Shown: one piece after another, positions 37,935 to 49,634 of the stretch
Layout of the letters: each line of letters opens with the position of its first letter
Position numbering within the stretch: position 1 is the stretch's first letter
Assembly (NCBI GenBank): GCA_001414345.1
Contig: LLCB01000068.1
Coordinates: 62,001 to 126,000, forward strand
Direction of reading: 5' to 3'
DNA from: Hymenoscyphus infarciens
Lineage: Eukaryota; Ascomycota; Leotiomycetes; Helotiales; Helotiaceae
Length of the DNA: 64,000 nt
Notes under the pieces: model-generated
What the model was told of the DNA's origin: nothing
What the model saw: only the letters and a program-made list of their open reading frames with translations
Databases searched by the model: none
Translations under genes and position numbers: made by a program

Positions 37935-39357
37935 TATTACGGGAAGGACACGTGACCACACTAGTGGACCTGTATATAGCTACGAGAGTGCTCCGCACTC
38001 TCCTCTTCTCTTTAGACGTTTATTACTATACTATATAAGAGATTACTTTCACGTATTTTATCGGGTCTAGCTATAAGCTCCTAATCTATAATCTGTCTCT
38101 TATACTATATAGTAGTAATGCTCTAAAATCTAGCAACCTCTCTAAATCGACCCTGCTTACTAAAACCGCTTCTGCTAACTATATTATCCTCTCTCTCTCT
38201 CCTCTCTTGTCTACTTCCTAATCTTATAATTCGAATACTTAATCAGAATCTAGCTATTAGTATATACGTTGTCTAGTAATAAGTACAACCGTCTCCTAGC
38301 TCTCTAGTAGGCTAGTAAGAAAGATAAAGGACACCTCTCTTACGCCCTTTCCACTCTATATATATACTCTCTTCGATCTTTTAAGTAACCTCTCTTTGAT
38401 CTCTTAACATATATATACTCTTTAATCTTCTAAGTAACCCCTCTTTGATCTTTTAAGTAACCTTATATATATATACTCTTCGATCTTCTAAGTAACCTCT
38501 CTTCGATCTTTTAAGTAACTCTATATATATATACTCTTCGATCTTCTAAGTAACCTCTCTTTAATCTCTTAATATATATACACTCTTTGATCTCTTAAGT
38601 CCTAAGCCCTCGATCCTCTTTTTAGCTCTATCTACTTACGCCTCTACTCTAATATCAACCTCTAAGACTTAGTTTTATTTCCTCTCCTCTTTTAGTATTC
38701 CTTACGTTGCTATAGTAACGGCTGTCTTAATAATTTTACATAGATAATTTCGTATATCTGCTGACTATATATCTAGTAATATCTTACTAAATTCTTACTC
38801 TATATATTAATACACCTCTCTAAGATATAGTATAGGCTAGGAATATACACTAGTATTATATATAGTTTAAAGCGCTCTTAAGTATCTTAAAGGAGAGAAA
38901 GAGAAGAAATACTATTATATACAACGCTAGCTAGGGTATACGACCTCTAAAGCTAGTTATAACTTTAGAGAGGACTTACTTATAGCTAGAAGTTAGGTAA
39001 TATTACAGCTTAATAAGACGTGGCTATATAGACGCTAGCTAGGGTATACGACCTCTAAAGCTAGCTATAACTTAGAGGAAGCTTACTTAAGAACTAGAAG
39101 ACGAGTTATAGCCTTATTTATTTCTTTCTTTTATTTCTTTCTTTTTAGGTCTTCAGAGCCGACCTTTCTTTTAGACAGGCATATTGCGGGAAGGACACGT
39201 GACCACACTAGTGGACCTATATATAGCTACGAGAGTGCTCCGCACTCTCCTCTTCTCTTTAGACGTTTATTACTATACTATATAAGAGATTACTTTCACG
39301 TATTTCATCAGGCCTAGCTATAAGCTCCTGATCTATAATCTGTCTCTTATACTATAT
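37935..39357. mobile_element. TRIM-like non-autonomous LTR element (1.42 kb)
   Basis: Two 176-bp direct repeats (37935-38110 and 39182-39357), beginning TATTRCGGGAAGGACACGTG, enclose about 1.07 kb with no reading frame. They sit in copia copy B at a point where copy A is continuous (near 3850). The flanks CCTAT (37930-37934) and TCTAT (39357-39361) fit a 5-bp duplication differing by one C/T change, though the exact right edge is uncertain by one base. The repeats differ at about six sites, all transitions, so the element is older than the one at 31188 and has had mild RIP. Orientation is not clear. Confidence 0.82.
38346..38600. repeat. Minisatellite inside the TRIM-like element
   Basis: About five units of 50-60 bp alternate CTCTTCGATCTTCTAAGTAAC with a TATATATATACTC spacer. 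Another internal duplication (CGCTAGCTAGGGTATACGAC segment) occurs at about 38924 and 39032. Confidence 0.75.
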
Positions 39358-39851
39358 CTATAGTGTTTTAGCATTAGAATTATATATAATAAGCTCTAGA
39401 TTTAACGCTACGGCTTTAATAAAATCAACTTTTAAAAGTATCTTAAGATTTAAGATACTACTTATAGTATATACTAATTCGAAGTCTATTTATAAATATA
39501 TAGCTAAATTAGATATAACTAAAGAGAAGTAACTAATCATTAATATTATATACTTATAAGAAGCGTATAAATTAAGAGAGATTAATAAGATTAAATAGAT
39601 TAATAGTAAGAGTAATCCTATAAATACTATAACTAAAAAGAGTTACTATAATACTCTATAAAAGTTGATTAATACTAATAAGCTAGATATTAATCTTATA
39701 GAGTAGATAGAACGAAATAAGAGATAATAAGAGACTGAAATAGAGCCTTCTTATTAGTCGAGAATAGGGAATAGAGGGCTCTAATTAGTTAGATTAGATA
39801 TGTGATTTTTAATAGTTTTAAGTAACTTCTGTTATTTTGAAGAAGTGCTAG

Positions 39852-40020
39852 TATTAGTATATTTAAGAGGTAAATAGCGATTCGGATTAGTATATATAAG
39901 TATATATACTTCTTACTTAAGAGCTACTTAAGTAGGTATTATAGCTAGCTTTACTCGGTATATATAAACGATAATATAACTCTTTTTACATCGCTTTTAT
40001 AACTATAAGTTATACTAACA
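39852..40020 (+). repeat. 3' LTR of copia copy B
   Basis: 169 bp, ending ACTAACA, followed by the target duplication CTATT at 40021-40025. It is more mutated than the copy A LTR. Confidence 0.9.
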
Positions 40021-40025
40021 CTATT

Positions 40026-42550
40026 AGTTTATTAATTTAAATCGCTTTTAATAAATAAATAGTTTAATTTTTATAAATAAATTAAACTAAAAGTACTAGT
40101 TATACTACTACTACTACTACTCTATAATAGTTTATTAGTAATTAGCTTAAATACTCTTTTATATATAGATAATTAGATCTTTATATATAAATTAATCTAG
40201 AGATACTAGTAGTACTATTACTAATACTATATACTACTATATTAGTTTTAAAAGTCTTTTTTCTTAGTTTTTATATAAAGATAAAGAATAAAGAAATTTA
40301 GAAGTATTAATATTACTACTACTAAAACTCTAAGCTAGTTATCTTATATATCTAATTAGTACTTATATTTATATTAAGCTATAAGTACTTACTCTACTAC
40401 TACTAAGTAAGAGGTTAGACTAAATAAGAAGTTAATTTAAACTTTTATATAACTATCTACTATTATTTATTTAAAGAAACTTAAAAATATTTTTAATTAT
40501 ACTACGACTATTATCTCTTCAGTTATTCTTATACTCTACGTAGTTTAGTAGAACGCGGTTCTAATCTTATATTTCTAGCTCTAACGCGACTAAATATTTA
40601 AATTATTATCTTATTCTTTAAACTCTACTAAAGTATATAATAATATAGAAATTTAATAATACTTTATCTATAATCTTAAGTTTAAAGAGCTCTACTAAAA
40701 AGATAACTATTTTAGTATAAATATAAGCTAAGTTTCCTCTATCTACTTCTACTACTTCTACTACTTCTACTACTACTTTTATACTCTTTTATTCTGCTTT
40801 TTAATTAATATACCTTCTCTAGAATAATATAAGACTAATCCTACTTCTAGTATAAAAAAGTCTACTAAAAAATTCTTAAAAAGAAGACCTCTTAAGTATA
40901 TATACGTTAAACTAAGAACTAGTATAAGTAGTATAATATATCTATTTTTAGTAGTAATTAGCTATATTAGAAAAAGTTTCATAAGATAGAAGTTATTAAG
41001 TATATAAGAGAGCGAGAGAGATTAATTAAAGAGGTGCTTTAATTTAGATTTTAATCTCTTAATATTTCTAAACTAGTTTAGTAGTATTATAGTTTAAAGC
41101 TATCTAGATTTTAGTCTAAACCTACTCTAAATAAAAGTAGTTTTAAACTAGACTACTAAACGCGTCTATATATAGAGTATAAGAATAACTAAAGAGATAG
41201 ACTTAATAAGAAATTTAAGTAGTCTTTTATATCTAAGTAGAATTATAGATATAAGTACTACGACTAATATACTTAATAAAAAGCTAGTTTTAACTTTTAT
41301 TTATAAAGAATAGTTTTACTAAATTCTCTAACTCTTTTAACTAAAACGTCTAATCTAATTAAATTAGAAGGTTTTCTTATTTTAAAAACTACTAAAGTAT
41401 AAAATTATATATTACTAACTTTTATCTCTAACTCTAACTAACTCTAACTTCTATGACAGCATGCCGTCATCCTAGACAGCTGAGAGTACCTGTCACATAT
41501 GAGGTTTCGGCAGTTGTTGTCTTATATTATCTGTTTTAGGAAGGTTACGTAGGTTTGAGCTTTTGTATTAGCCGACGTATAACGTTAGTCGGTTCCGGAC
41601 CTTTTAGTCCGAACCTCTTGTATATAGCAGCCTACTCCTAGAGTAGAGAGAGATAGTTTTTCCTTTTCTTCCGTATCAGAGCCTAGTATTTACATACGTC
41701 ATTCAGTCTCGAACGCACTCCTATATACCTCTTCTCCTATAGTATGTATTTCGTGCTATTACAACTTCTAGCTACTAACTCTAATCTTGAAAACCGTTAC
41801 TATCTCTTAGAATAGAGAATTAGTATTAAATACGTATAATTAAAGTATTTAATTAGATTAGAGTTAGAGAACTTAGCTAAAGCTATAAATAATTACTATT
41901 ATATAAATATATAGAAATCTAAATATAGTTATAATACTACTACTAATACTTTAAACTATATATAAAAGCTAATTAGTCTTTTATATTTAAATAAAACTAT
42001 AAGTATTATTAGTACTTCTACTTATACTTTAGATTAATTAAGAAATTAGTTTTAACTTTTATATTAATAATTAATAGTTTATATATAAAGAAAACGATAA
42101 GTAAAAGTAATAGTATACTAATACTCTTATTTTTCTATTTATATAAAAATTAGTTTTTTATATAAAAATAAGCTTTTAAATATATATAAATATCTATATA
42201 TAAATAGAGTTAATAATATTATTACTACTTCTCTTTAATAGATAAAAATCTCTTTATATAAATATAATTATCTTTTAGTTTATAAAGAACTTTAAAAGTA
42301 GTTAATATATTAATACTTATACTTTAATATAAGTAAGTCGTTTAGATATAATATTATATATAAAAAAAGCTAATATTACTAGTATAAGTACTACTAATAC
42401 TTTATACTATATAGAAGAGATCTAAATAGTCTTTTATATAAAGTTATTTAACTTTAATATTAGATTATTATTATTACTATTATAATTAAAGTTATATATT
42501 TAATAATTAGTATTTTTAATTCGTAAATTTATCGTCTTTTTATAATTAAA
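40026..42550. repeat. Degenerate AT-rich tandem-repeat array, right part
   Basis: It continues the repeat pattern seen left of copia copy B: recurring TACTAGTTATACTACTACTAC-like cores separated by about 110-130 bp, with AAATTAA/ATATATAAA linkers. Unit boundaries are blurred by mutation. The solo LTR at 41452-41763 interrupts it. Confidence 0.5.
41452..41763 (+). repeat. Solo LTR of the 31188 element family
   Basis: The 312-bp segment begins TATGACAGCATGCCGTC and ends GTGCTATTACA, matching both ends of the 351-bp LTR, with indels and substitutions inside. It is flanked by a perfect duplication ACTTC (41447-41451 and 41764-41768), so it is a bona fide insertion reduced by LTR-LTR recombination. 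It independently confirms the LTR boundaries of the full element. Confidence 0.9.
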
Positions 42551-44290
42551 ACTAAAAGAACTACTATTAGTACTATATTAATATTATTAATTAATTTCCT
42601 TACTATATATATATCTTTATAATATAATAACTTTTCTTTTAAATAAAAGTTACGTTTTATCTATATTATTATAATAATACGAAATATATACGACTATTAA
42701 AGAGATATATAGAAGTGTATTCAAAAGAATAATATATATAGCTACTAAGTACTAATATAGAAGAAAAGACTAAATTAGTCTTCTTTTATCTTAAATAAGA
42801 GTATCTATATATAAGAGATTAGATACTACTAAGATCTAATAATAATAACAACTAAGTCTTATTTAATATAGCTAATACTAAATAATAAGAGCTAAAAAGC
42901 TAAATATATAATATCTAAGTCTTAATCCCTTCTATATAGAAATATATATAAATGTCGAATATTAATACTTTTAGTATCTTTAGTTATATAAGTATTAGTA
43001 ACTTATAATCTTAGTATAGAGATATCGGTAGTTTTACGAATACTAGTAATTTAGAATAGTAGGCTATTATAATTATAAGTATAGTAGTATATATTATACT
43101 AGCTATTATAGTAGAGGTTCTTCTACTTAAGAGTTTATTATAGCGTTATAAGAACTTCTTAAAAAAGATTAAGTAGAAGTGGATTAGATATACTAGAGAT
43201 AGTATAGAGACATTTTTAAGTATAATAGTAAGTTATATAATCGAGTAACTACTTTTTAGACTAGGCTAAGGCTAATCTCTACTAATATACTTATAGATAG
43301 ATATTAGTTTAGATCTTAGATTAATTAATAGAGCGTTTTCTAAAAATAGAACTTAAAAGTATAGATTATAGATAGTTACTTATAGAATAATATCTATATT
43401 ATACTATCTAGTATTTAAACTAGTACTACTTAAAAGATAAAAACACGGGTTACGTAAGAAATACTAAAACTCTAAGCTTATAAGTTATATAGTAGGCTTA
43501 TAATCTATAGCTATCTATATCTATTTATTAAGTACTTTTTAGTTTTTAATAAGATTAATTATACTTTATATATCTTACTAGACTAATAAGTTAATCTATA
43601 TCTTTTAGACTTTAGCTTATATAGTTTAAAATAAATATAATAAATAAATAAATTATATATAATATTTATACTTTTTAAATATTAATAGACTAATAAGTCT
43701 AAAATAAATAAATAAATAAAACTTATAATATAAATACTTTCTATTATTAATAGAGTATTAATTTTAAAATAAATAAATATATAAATATATAAAGTATATA
43801 TAGTATAAATACTTTTTAAAAATTAATAGACTAAAAAGTCTAAAATAAATAAGTAAATAAATAAAATAGATATAATATAAATACTTTTTAGATATTAAGA
43901 GATTATAATTTTTACTTTTTAAATTAACTAATAATACTTCTTAGTATAGTTAAGCTCTAGCTATCTACGTATCTATATATAGAGCGTTAGTAATCATTTT
44001 TTAGCTATATTATTATATCTTCTAAATATTTACTCTAATATTCTAAACCTTACTATATTATAACGCTTTAATTAAGTTATATAATTTTTAGAAGAGTCTA
44101 TTTCAACTATTATAATTAGCTTTTAAAAGAGTTAAGACTTAGCTAAATCTATATATCTATTATAAATATAAAAAGATTATCTATTTACTATTATTAAAAG
44201 TTATATTATTTTATCTAGCTAATATCTTAATAAGATATATATTAAATAAAATACTTAATAAACCTAATACTTATAACCTTAGATTAAGAT
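42551..44290. repeat. RIP-mutated AT-rich DNA; short tandem repeats at 43620-43905
   Basis: No frame or terminal structure is readable. At 43620-43905 about four units of ~85-95 bp recur, each with GACTAATAAGTCTAAAATAA, AATAAATAAATA and ATAAATACTTTTTA segments. Normal composition returns near 44290. Confidence 0.6.
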
Positions 44291-45037
44291 TAAGATAAAA
44301 TATGAAAGAGTCTCTATAGCTCGCGTAGCGCTGACTATAAAGATTTTAGCGCAGCGGCAGTGACCTCGTATCAATTCATGAAGAAAGAGGACAATGCAAG
44401 GACGCAATGGATCGAAATATATATGGGCTTGTGAAGTGGGAGGTCTCCGGGGATTGATACGTATCTGGATGGTGGTTTGGCTTTCGATGTGAAAAGGTTT
44501 AGAGTTGGGAGAGAGTTGTGGAGGCATCTCCGGCGTTCAAAGTGGCGATAGGCAAGATACATACCTAGATACATCCACGCTGAGCTAAGTGCCAACACAC
44601 CATCAGTTGAACAATTCCTGCAAGTCAGTGTTAAATTTTTCTTACTACTGCTGTAGATTTCTGAATTGAGCATAACCCAAATTTCAACTCGCAGATTCCA
44701 GCTAGTTTGAGCTAGCGTTGAGACCGTGAACTGTCATTTCTCACCGTCGTTACGCTATTATACTAGTTAACACCACCATCAAAAAAACTATTGTTGTACC
44801 ATTGGTCAACTAGCTTACCGAATTAATTAAAGAATATTGACAGTCGTCATGAGAACTAGACCCAACCATGGCCTTATTTAGTGAGTCCACACCAGACCAT
44901 GAATTTCGAACATTGTGTCCTTATTTTTCTCAATTTTATTCTCCTACTCAAACCAAACCAAACCAAACCTACCAAGAATTCCCATCCATAGAACAAACCT
45001 TTTCTTTCCCCTCACATAGTCCAGACCCATCATCAAG
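44291..45037. other. Boundary region, no supported gene
   Basis: Transition from AT-rich nest to normal DNA. Overlapping minus-strand frames at 44279-44673 start right at the boundary and resemble no family. The right part is the promoter side of the next gene. Confidence 0.4.
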
Positions 45038-46145
45038 ATGGATTCAACATGGACATCCAACAGCCCCCCGGTCCGAAACCGTGACCCCGATCTCCCAAGC
45101 TACAAATCAGTCGTAGAAAAAGACCTTCCAGCAGTTCGGGCACGAGGTATCTTTCCTCATCCTCACTCCCATACTCAATGCCAAACCGAAATTCATAAAT
45201 TAATTCCCAAATAGCATACGACCACTACGTCGCAGCATTTCCCAATACCAAGTTCGGAAACCTCGACGAACTGGAGATTCACAATCAAGAACTAGCACAA
45301 AAGCATCTAGACCACGCCTACTACAAGCACAGAAAACAGATCAAGAAAGCGACAAGAGCTGTACAAATACGAGGTTTGTTTCCGTCTCTCGCTTTCTCGC
45401 TTCCTCACCCTCCTCTGTCTCAACTCGAAAAGAAAGTACTGACAGAAGAAAAGCATTCGAAATGTACATCTCCCACCACCCCGTAACCCCCCACTCCACA
45501 ATCTGGCAACTCCAAGCCCAAAACTACAAACAAGCAGACCACTACATAAACCGCGCCTACACGACCCTCACGAAAGAACTCCTCGCCCTCAAAGCAAAAA
45601 GAACCGCCGACCGCGTCCGAGAAGCGCAGAAAGCGGCTCAAATCCCTCCACCTGGCGAAGAAGAGCAACGAGAAGAAGGGTTAGAAGCCCCCTCCCAGTC
45701 ACCCTCGGAAGCGTCATTTTCGGCTCGATTTGGAAAAGGGGGGAGTCTCGCTAGTGCCCAAGAAGTTGGAATGACAGAAGAAGATCTTGAAAAAGAAGAA
45801 AGAAAGAAAAGGTTAAAAGAGCGAGAAAACCTCTGGATTTCCATCGGTCAGCAAAGGAGGTTGTACAGACACAACTGTCTGCAAGATAAAACAAACACCG
45901 ACCGCAAGAACGGAAAAAGAAAAAGCGAGGACACAACAATCATCGGCGCCCGCCTAAAACAGAAAGAGAAAGCCTGGAACGAGATGAAGAAATCCCAGGA
46001 GGAGTTGGTGAAGAAATATCTAGAGTGGAGGAACCAGGAATTAGAAGAGAAGTCTTGCTTCTGGCCGAGAATGTGGTTTAGGATGAGGAATCCGCTGTGG
46101 AGGTATAAGGGGCAGAAATTTGAGGTGTCGGAGAGTGAGTTTTAG
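45038..46145 (+). CDS. Hypothetical basic, charged protein (three exons, one junction unresolved)
   Basis: Start MDSTWTSNSPPVRNRDPDLP at 45038. Intron 1 (45147-45214, GTATCT...AATAG) joins VRAR to AYDHYVAAFPNTKFGNLDELEIHNQELAQKHLDHAYYKHRKQ. A second intron lies at about 45374-45445, after VQIR and before KAFEMYISHHP. The obvious donor (GTTTGT at 45374) and acceptor (GACAG at 45445) leave a frame mismatch; a weak acceptor at 45432 or a donor at 45378 restores frame. The last exon encodes helical, Lys/Glu-rich sequence with a charged segment EEDLEKEERKKRLKERENLW and a basic C-terminus. No signal peptide is seen. The family is not recognised. Confidence 0.7.
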
Positions 46146-46754
46146 GGAGAATAGGGGTAGCTACTCGTAATTTTCGTTATTAAATAAAGAGTGGTTTTAT
46201 TGGGATCTAGTGTTTGAGTAATTAATACCTCAAGGAAAATTTGAATGTTAAAAAGAAAAGAGGAGAGGTGCACAAGGGTTTTTTGAGTGAGATTGTTCTT
46301 GGTCGTTGGATTGTTCCTTCCTTGCGTGAAAGATGCGTGGGAATGGAGATGGGGAGTGAGTTGGTAGTCGTTCCTTCCTCAACCCGAACACCTAAGGAGA
46401 CGGGAAACTCACCTCCAGCAAAACGAGGGTCAACCCTCCACAAAACCATCCGCGAGAAATTCGGTTCTGGAAATTGGGTCAGTCAGTTAGAAACACCATT
46501 TAAACCCTATCAGCCCCAAGCAAAAATCGAAAGCCAAAACAGGCCCATAAGTTTAAATATCTGCATTCTTTTGTTTATTCGCTTCGTTCTACGCCCTTCC
46601 TATATTTGATGCAACACTGCATTCTATAGAAGCCCCGTCTCCAACCCGAGACCAATATTCTAACAAGAGCGCTCCCAACCACAAATAAAAATCGGCCGTT
46701 CTAACCCATCGAACTTTTAGGAAAACTCGCATGCCTTGCTCACTTGACCTAAAA
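46146..46754. other. Intergenic, no supported gene
   Basis: It lies between the convergent ends of the hypothetical gene and SSZ1. A 122-codon plus-strand frame at 46241-46609 has no family resemblance; it probably overlaps 3' untranslated sequence. Confidence 0.45.
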
Positions 46755-48583
46755 TCAAGGGGCACTCAGATTCCCTCTAACACCCCCCTTAGCACCAACT
46801 TCCCTAGCAGTAATAGTCACGCTCAAATCAGCAGCAACATTAATCATCACCTCAACCTTTCCTCCCTTCTTGGTACCCTTGACCGCCGCCTCAGCAAGGA
46901 CATTTCCAATCTTCCAGACCTTTTCTCTCTGCTCCTCTGGCTCGTCATCGCTGTCTTCCTCCTCACTGCTGTCGTCGCTCTTCTTGCCGTTCTCTTTTGG
47001 CTCTACCTTGGTGACCTTGATGTGGCTTCCTCCCTCAACGACCTTGATGAGAACATCACCACCCTCTTTTGGAACAGCTACGTGGACCGTTCGTCGAGCT
47101 GGTACAGCGGTTTCTGCGGAGATGATTGGGTTGAAGACTCCCTTGGTCTCATCACCAGTAATGGAGAGAACACCGATGGCGTTGGTCAGGTGCTTAACGG
47201 TGGTAACAGCGGCGTGGGTTGATTGTTCAATATCCTCGGACTCATATTCTTGGATCAACGAAGCCTGTAATGCTGCTCCTCGTGCCTGGAGCTCTGATGG
47301 GTTGACAGCAGTTGGTGTGGTTGATGGTGCGAGCACGGTTGTGGTTTCTGGGAAAATGGCCTGGAAGTTTGCGGCGATTTTAGGTGTGTGTGAAGTTCCT
47401 CCCGAAAGAATAACCTCGTCAATATCCAAAACATCAAGACCAGCCTTCTTAACAACGCCCTCGACCAGTCGGTTGAATCCCTCGAAAACCTTTCTTGCGA
47501 TAGTTTCATAACGAAGTCGGTTGATGGTTGATGTAAAGTCGATGCCCTCAGCCAAACTCTCAACGCTGAAACTGGCGTTGGTGCCAATGCTCAAAGCTCT
47601 CTTGGTTGCCTCCGATTCCAACTTTAATTTGGCAAAACTTCTGGCTTCCTCTCGTGGATCTATGGCGTTCCACTTGATGAATTCCTTTGAGAAGTGGTCT
47701 TGCAGGACTTTGTCGAGGTGTACACCGGCAAACTCGTAGTCGTGGGCGGTAGCCAAAATCGTGTACATGCCTCCTCTTGCTGCGATAACAGTGACATCGG
47801 AACGAGTTCCTCCAAGATCTGCAACCACTACATTTTTGTCCCCTACTTTGGATTCTGCTCGAGAGTCATATGCCAGCAAAGCTGCGACAGGCTCGTTGAT
47901 GAATTGCAGGACCTCGATGCCGGCGTTAGCTGCAGATTCAGCAAGGGCAGCCTTTTGCTTTTCGCTGAAGTTGGTTGGGACGGTGATAACGGCGGAATTG
48001 ACCTCTTTGCCACTGAAATCGGAAGCCGACTGCTTCAGACGACGAAGTTGGCGAGTTGCGATCTCTGAGATGGTAACAGTTGATTTTTCATCCCCCTCCT
48101 TATCCTTTATCGTGAAGGCGATCGTTCCCTCGTGTTCGTGTGGGTGGGCGGAGGCGTGGCAGTGGGTGGGGTCTATCGACTTGAATCTAGAGGGGTTATC
48201 AGTACCAGTAGAAGTAAACTGGGCGGGGGGACTATGAGGACTATACGACTTACTCTTGGCCCAAGAAATCTCTGAAGTATGCGACAGTGTTGCTGCTGTT
48301 TCGAATGAGTTGTTGCTTGGCTTGCTGACCCGTGTATTCCTCGCCATCGACGTAGGATAGAATTGCTGGGATTTGACGGTCTAGAGGCGCAATTAGCTTC
48401 CGTAACTTGATTTTCCGCCCTTGATTACAGTATATTTTCCATCTCAAGCCAATACATACCACCATCCTCGTTTGCAATAACTTCAGCCTTGTCGTCGGTT
48501 GTAATCGCAATGCTGCTGTTGGAGTTCCCAATTGAGATACCAATGGCGTGGCGCTCTGCAGGAGCGGTGGTACTGGAGGCCAT
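46755..48583 (-). CDS. SSZ1: Hsp70-like Ssz1, ribosome-associated complex subunit
   Basis: Ssz1 is an atypical Hsp70 that pairs with the J-protein Zuo1 in the ribosome-associated complex and helps nascent chains fold. Exons 48583-48460, 48380-48254 and 48186-46755 (introns 79 and 67 nt) give 560 aa. Seen: the nucleotide-binding start AIGISIGNSNSSIAI, the RQIPAILSYVDGEEYTGQQAK segment, SAVITVPTNFSEKQKAAL, FINEPVAALLAYD, VVVADLGGTRSDVTVIAARGG, VILSGGTSHTPKI and the NPSELQARGAALQA motif. The substrate-binding part is short and contains an acidic run (DDSSEEEDSDDEPEE), as in filamentous fungal Ssz1. It is divergently arranged with RRP40. Confidence 0.94.
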
Positions 48584-48844
48584 CTTGAATGGGTATGTAG
48601 GATGAAGAGGAGAGGAGAGAGAGGAGATGCGTCGGATGCTGTTTGGGTGGTGTTGAGGATTGTCCTGCGGCAAGTCTCAGCAAGTCAACATTCAAGGTCG
48701 CTGCAACTTTTTTTTCACTAGCGCCTTTGGCCCTCAATGCCCCACCACAGCACAGTAGGTACAAGGCTGAAGAAACTCTACCACCACCAAATCTTTACTC
48801 ACGACACAACAACATCCTCTCGACAGGAAATTGTGCTATTGAAG
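48584..48844. promoter_or_regulatory. Shared promoter region of SSZ1 and RRP40
   Basis: 261 bp between divergent start codons, pairing a ribosome-linked chaperone with an rRNA-processing exosome subunit; co-expression through a bidirectional promoter is plausible. No TATA box is evident. Confidence 0.6.
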
Positions 48845-49634
48845 ATGGCAGCAGCGGCAATCTTTGTTCTCCCGGGGGAAAGATTGGATTCGGAATCACT
48901 GCCCTCACACCCAACATTACCTTTGAAGCTTGGTCCGGGTTTACGGCATATCCCTCCAAACACCATCACACCCACCGTCGCAGGACAGCTATGTACAGAC
49001 AAGAGAAAGAATGCCGTCTGGGTGGAGTTTAATGGTGGTCGCGTATGCAGTCGGACTTCATATTTCTCAAAGTTTCAGCTAATTGATTTCTCTGCAGTAC
49101 GCGCCTACTACTGGTGATCTAGTTATAGCGACCATCCAAAACTCTGCCGCAGATATCTTCTACGCCAGCATCAGTGACTATACCCCCAAAGCTACCCTAC
49201 CACAACTCTCCTTCGAAGGTGCGACGAAGAAAACGCGCCCACAACTCGCATTCGGCGCCCTTGTATATGCACGAGTCACCCTCGCGAATAAGCATATGGA
49301 CCCAGAGCTGGAATGCATGTCACAATCGACGGGCAAGTCCGAAGGGCTAGGTCCGCTTACGGGTGGAATGGTTTTCAACATCTCACTTGGCATGGCGAGG
49401 CGGCTTATGTTGCCCAAGCCAGCCGAGCAAGGAGCGCTGGTTATCTTGGACGAGCTAGGAGGGCAAGGTGTTGCATTTGAGATTGCTGTGGGACGAAATG
49501 GAAGGGTGTGGGTGGATAGTGGGAGTGTAAAGGGAACCATGGCGATTGGGAAGGCGATTCAAGAGACCGACGAAAAGGCATTGAAAGTCGAAGAACAGAG
49601 AAAGCTAGCAAGGAAGGTCGCAAGAGAGTTATGA
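48845..49634 (+). CDS. RRP40: RNA exosome cap subunit Rrp40
   Basis: Rrp40 (EXOSC3) is an S1/KH cap subunit of the RNA exosome, which processes rRNA and degrades RNA in the nucleus and cytosol. Exons 48845-49042 and 49098-49634 (intron 55 nt, donor GTATGC, branch GCTAATTG, acceptor CTGCAG) give 244 aa. Seen: N-terminal FVLPGERLD, then after splicing YAPTTGDLVIATI, the S1-domain region with TRPQLAFGALVYARVTLANKHMDPELEC, and the KH part with ELGGQGVAFEIAVGRNGRVWVDS. The length is normal for the family. Confidence 0.94.

Larger units (their letters stand above)
29011..40020 (+). mobile_element. Ty1/copia retrotransposon copy B, RIP-mutated, with two nested insertions
   Basis: LTRs of 169 bp at 29011-29179 and 39852-40020 match each other and the copy A LTR. 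The element is flanked by a perfect 5-bp target duplication CTATT (29006-29010 and 40021-40025). Removing the two inner elements leaves about 6.2 kb, a normal copia size. The internal sequence aligns with copy A from 30683 onward and carries the same degraded RNase H before the 3' LTR. Stops occur throughout, so no product is expected. Mutation is heavier than in copy A. Confidence 0.93.

Noticed and set aside
1..44290. CRISPR-like array suspected from regular AT repeats
   Set aside because: Eukaryotic, RIP-mutated tandem repeats without unique spacers of constant length.
46870..48237. Long plus-strand frames (up to 213 codons)
   Set aside because: Antisense shadows of the SSZ1 coding sequence.
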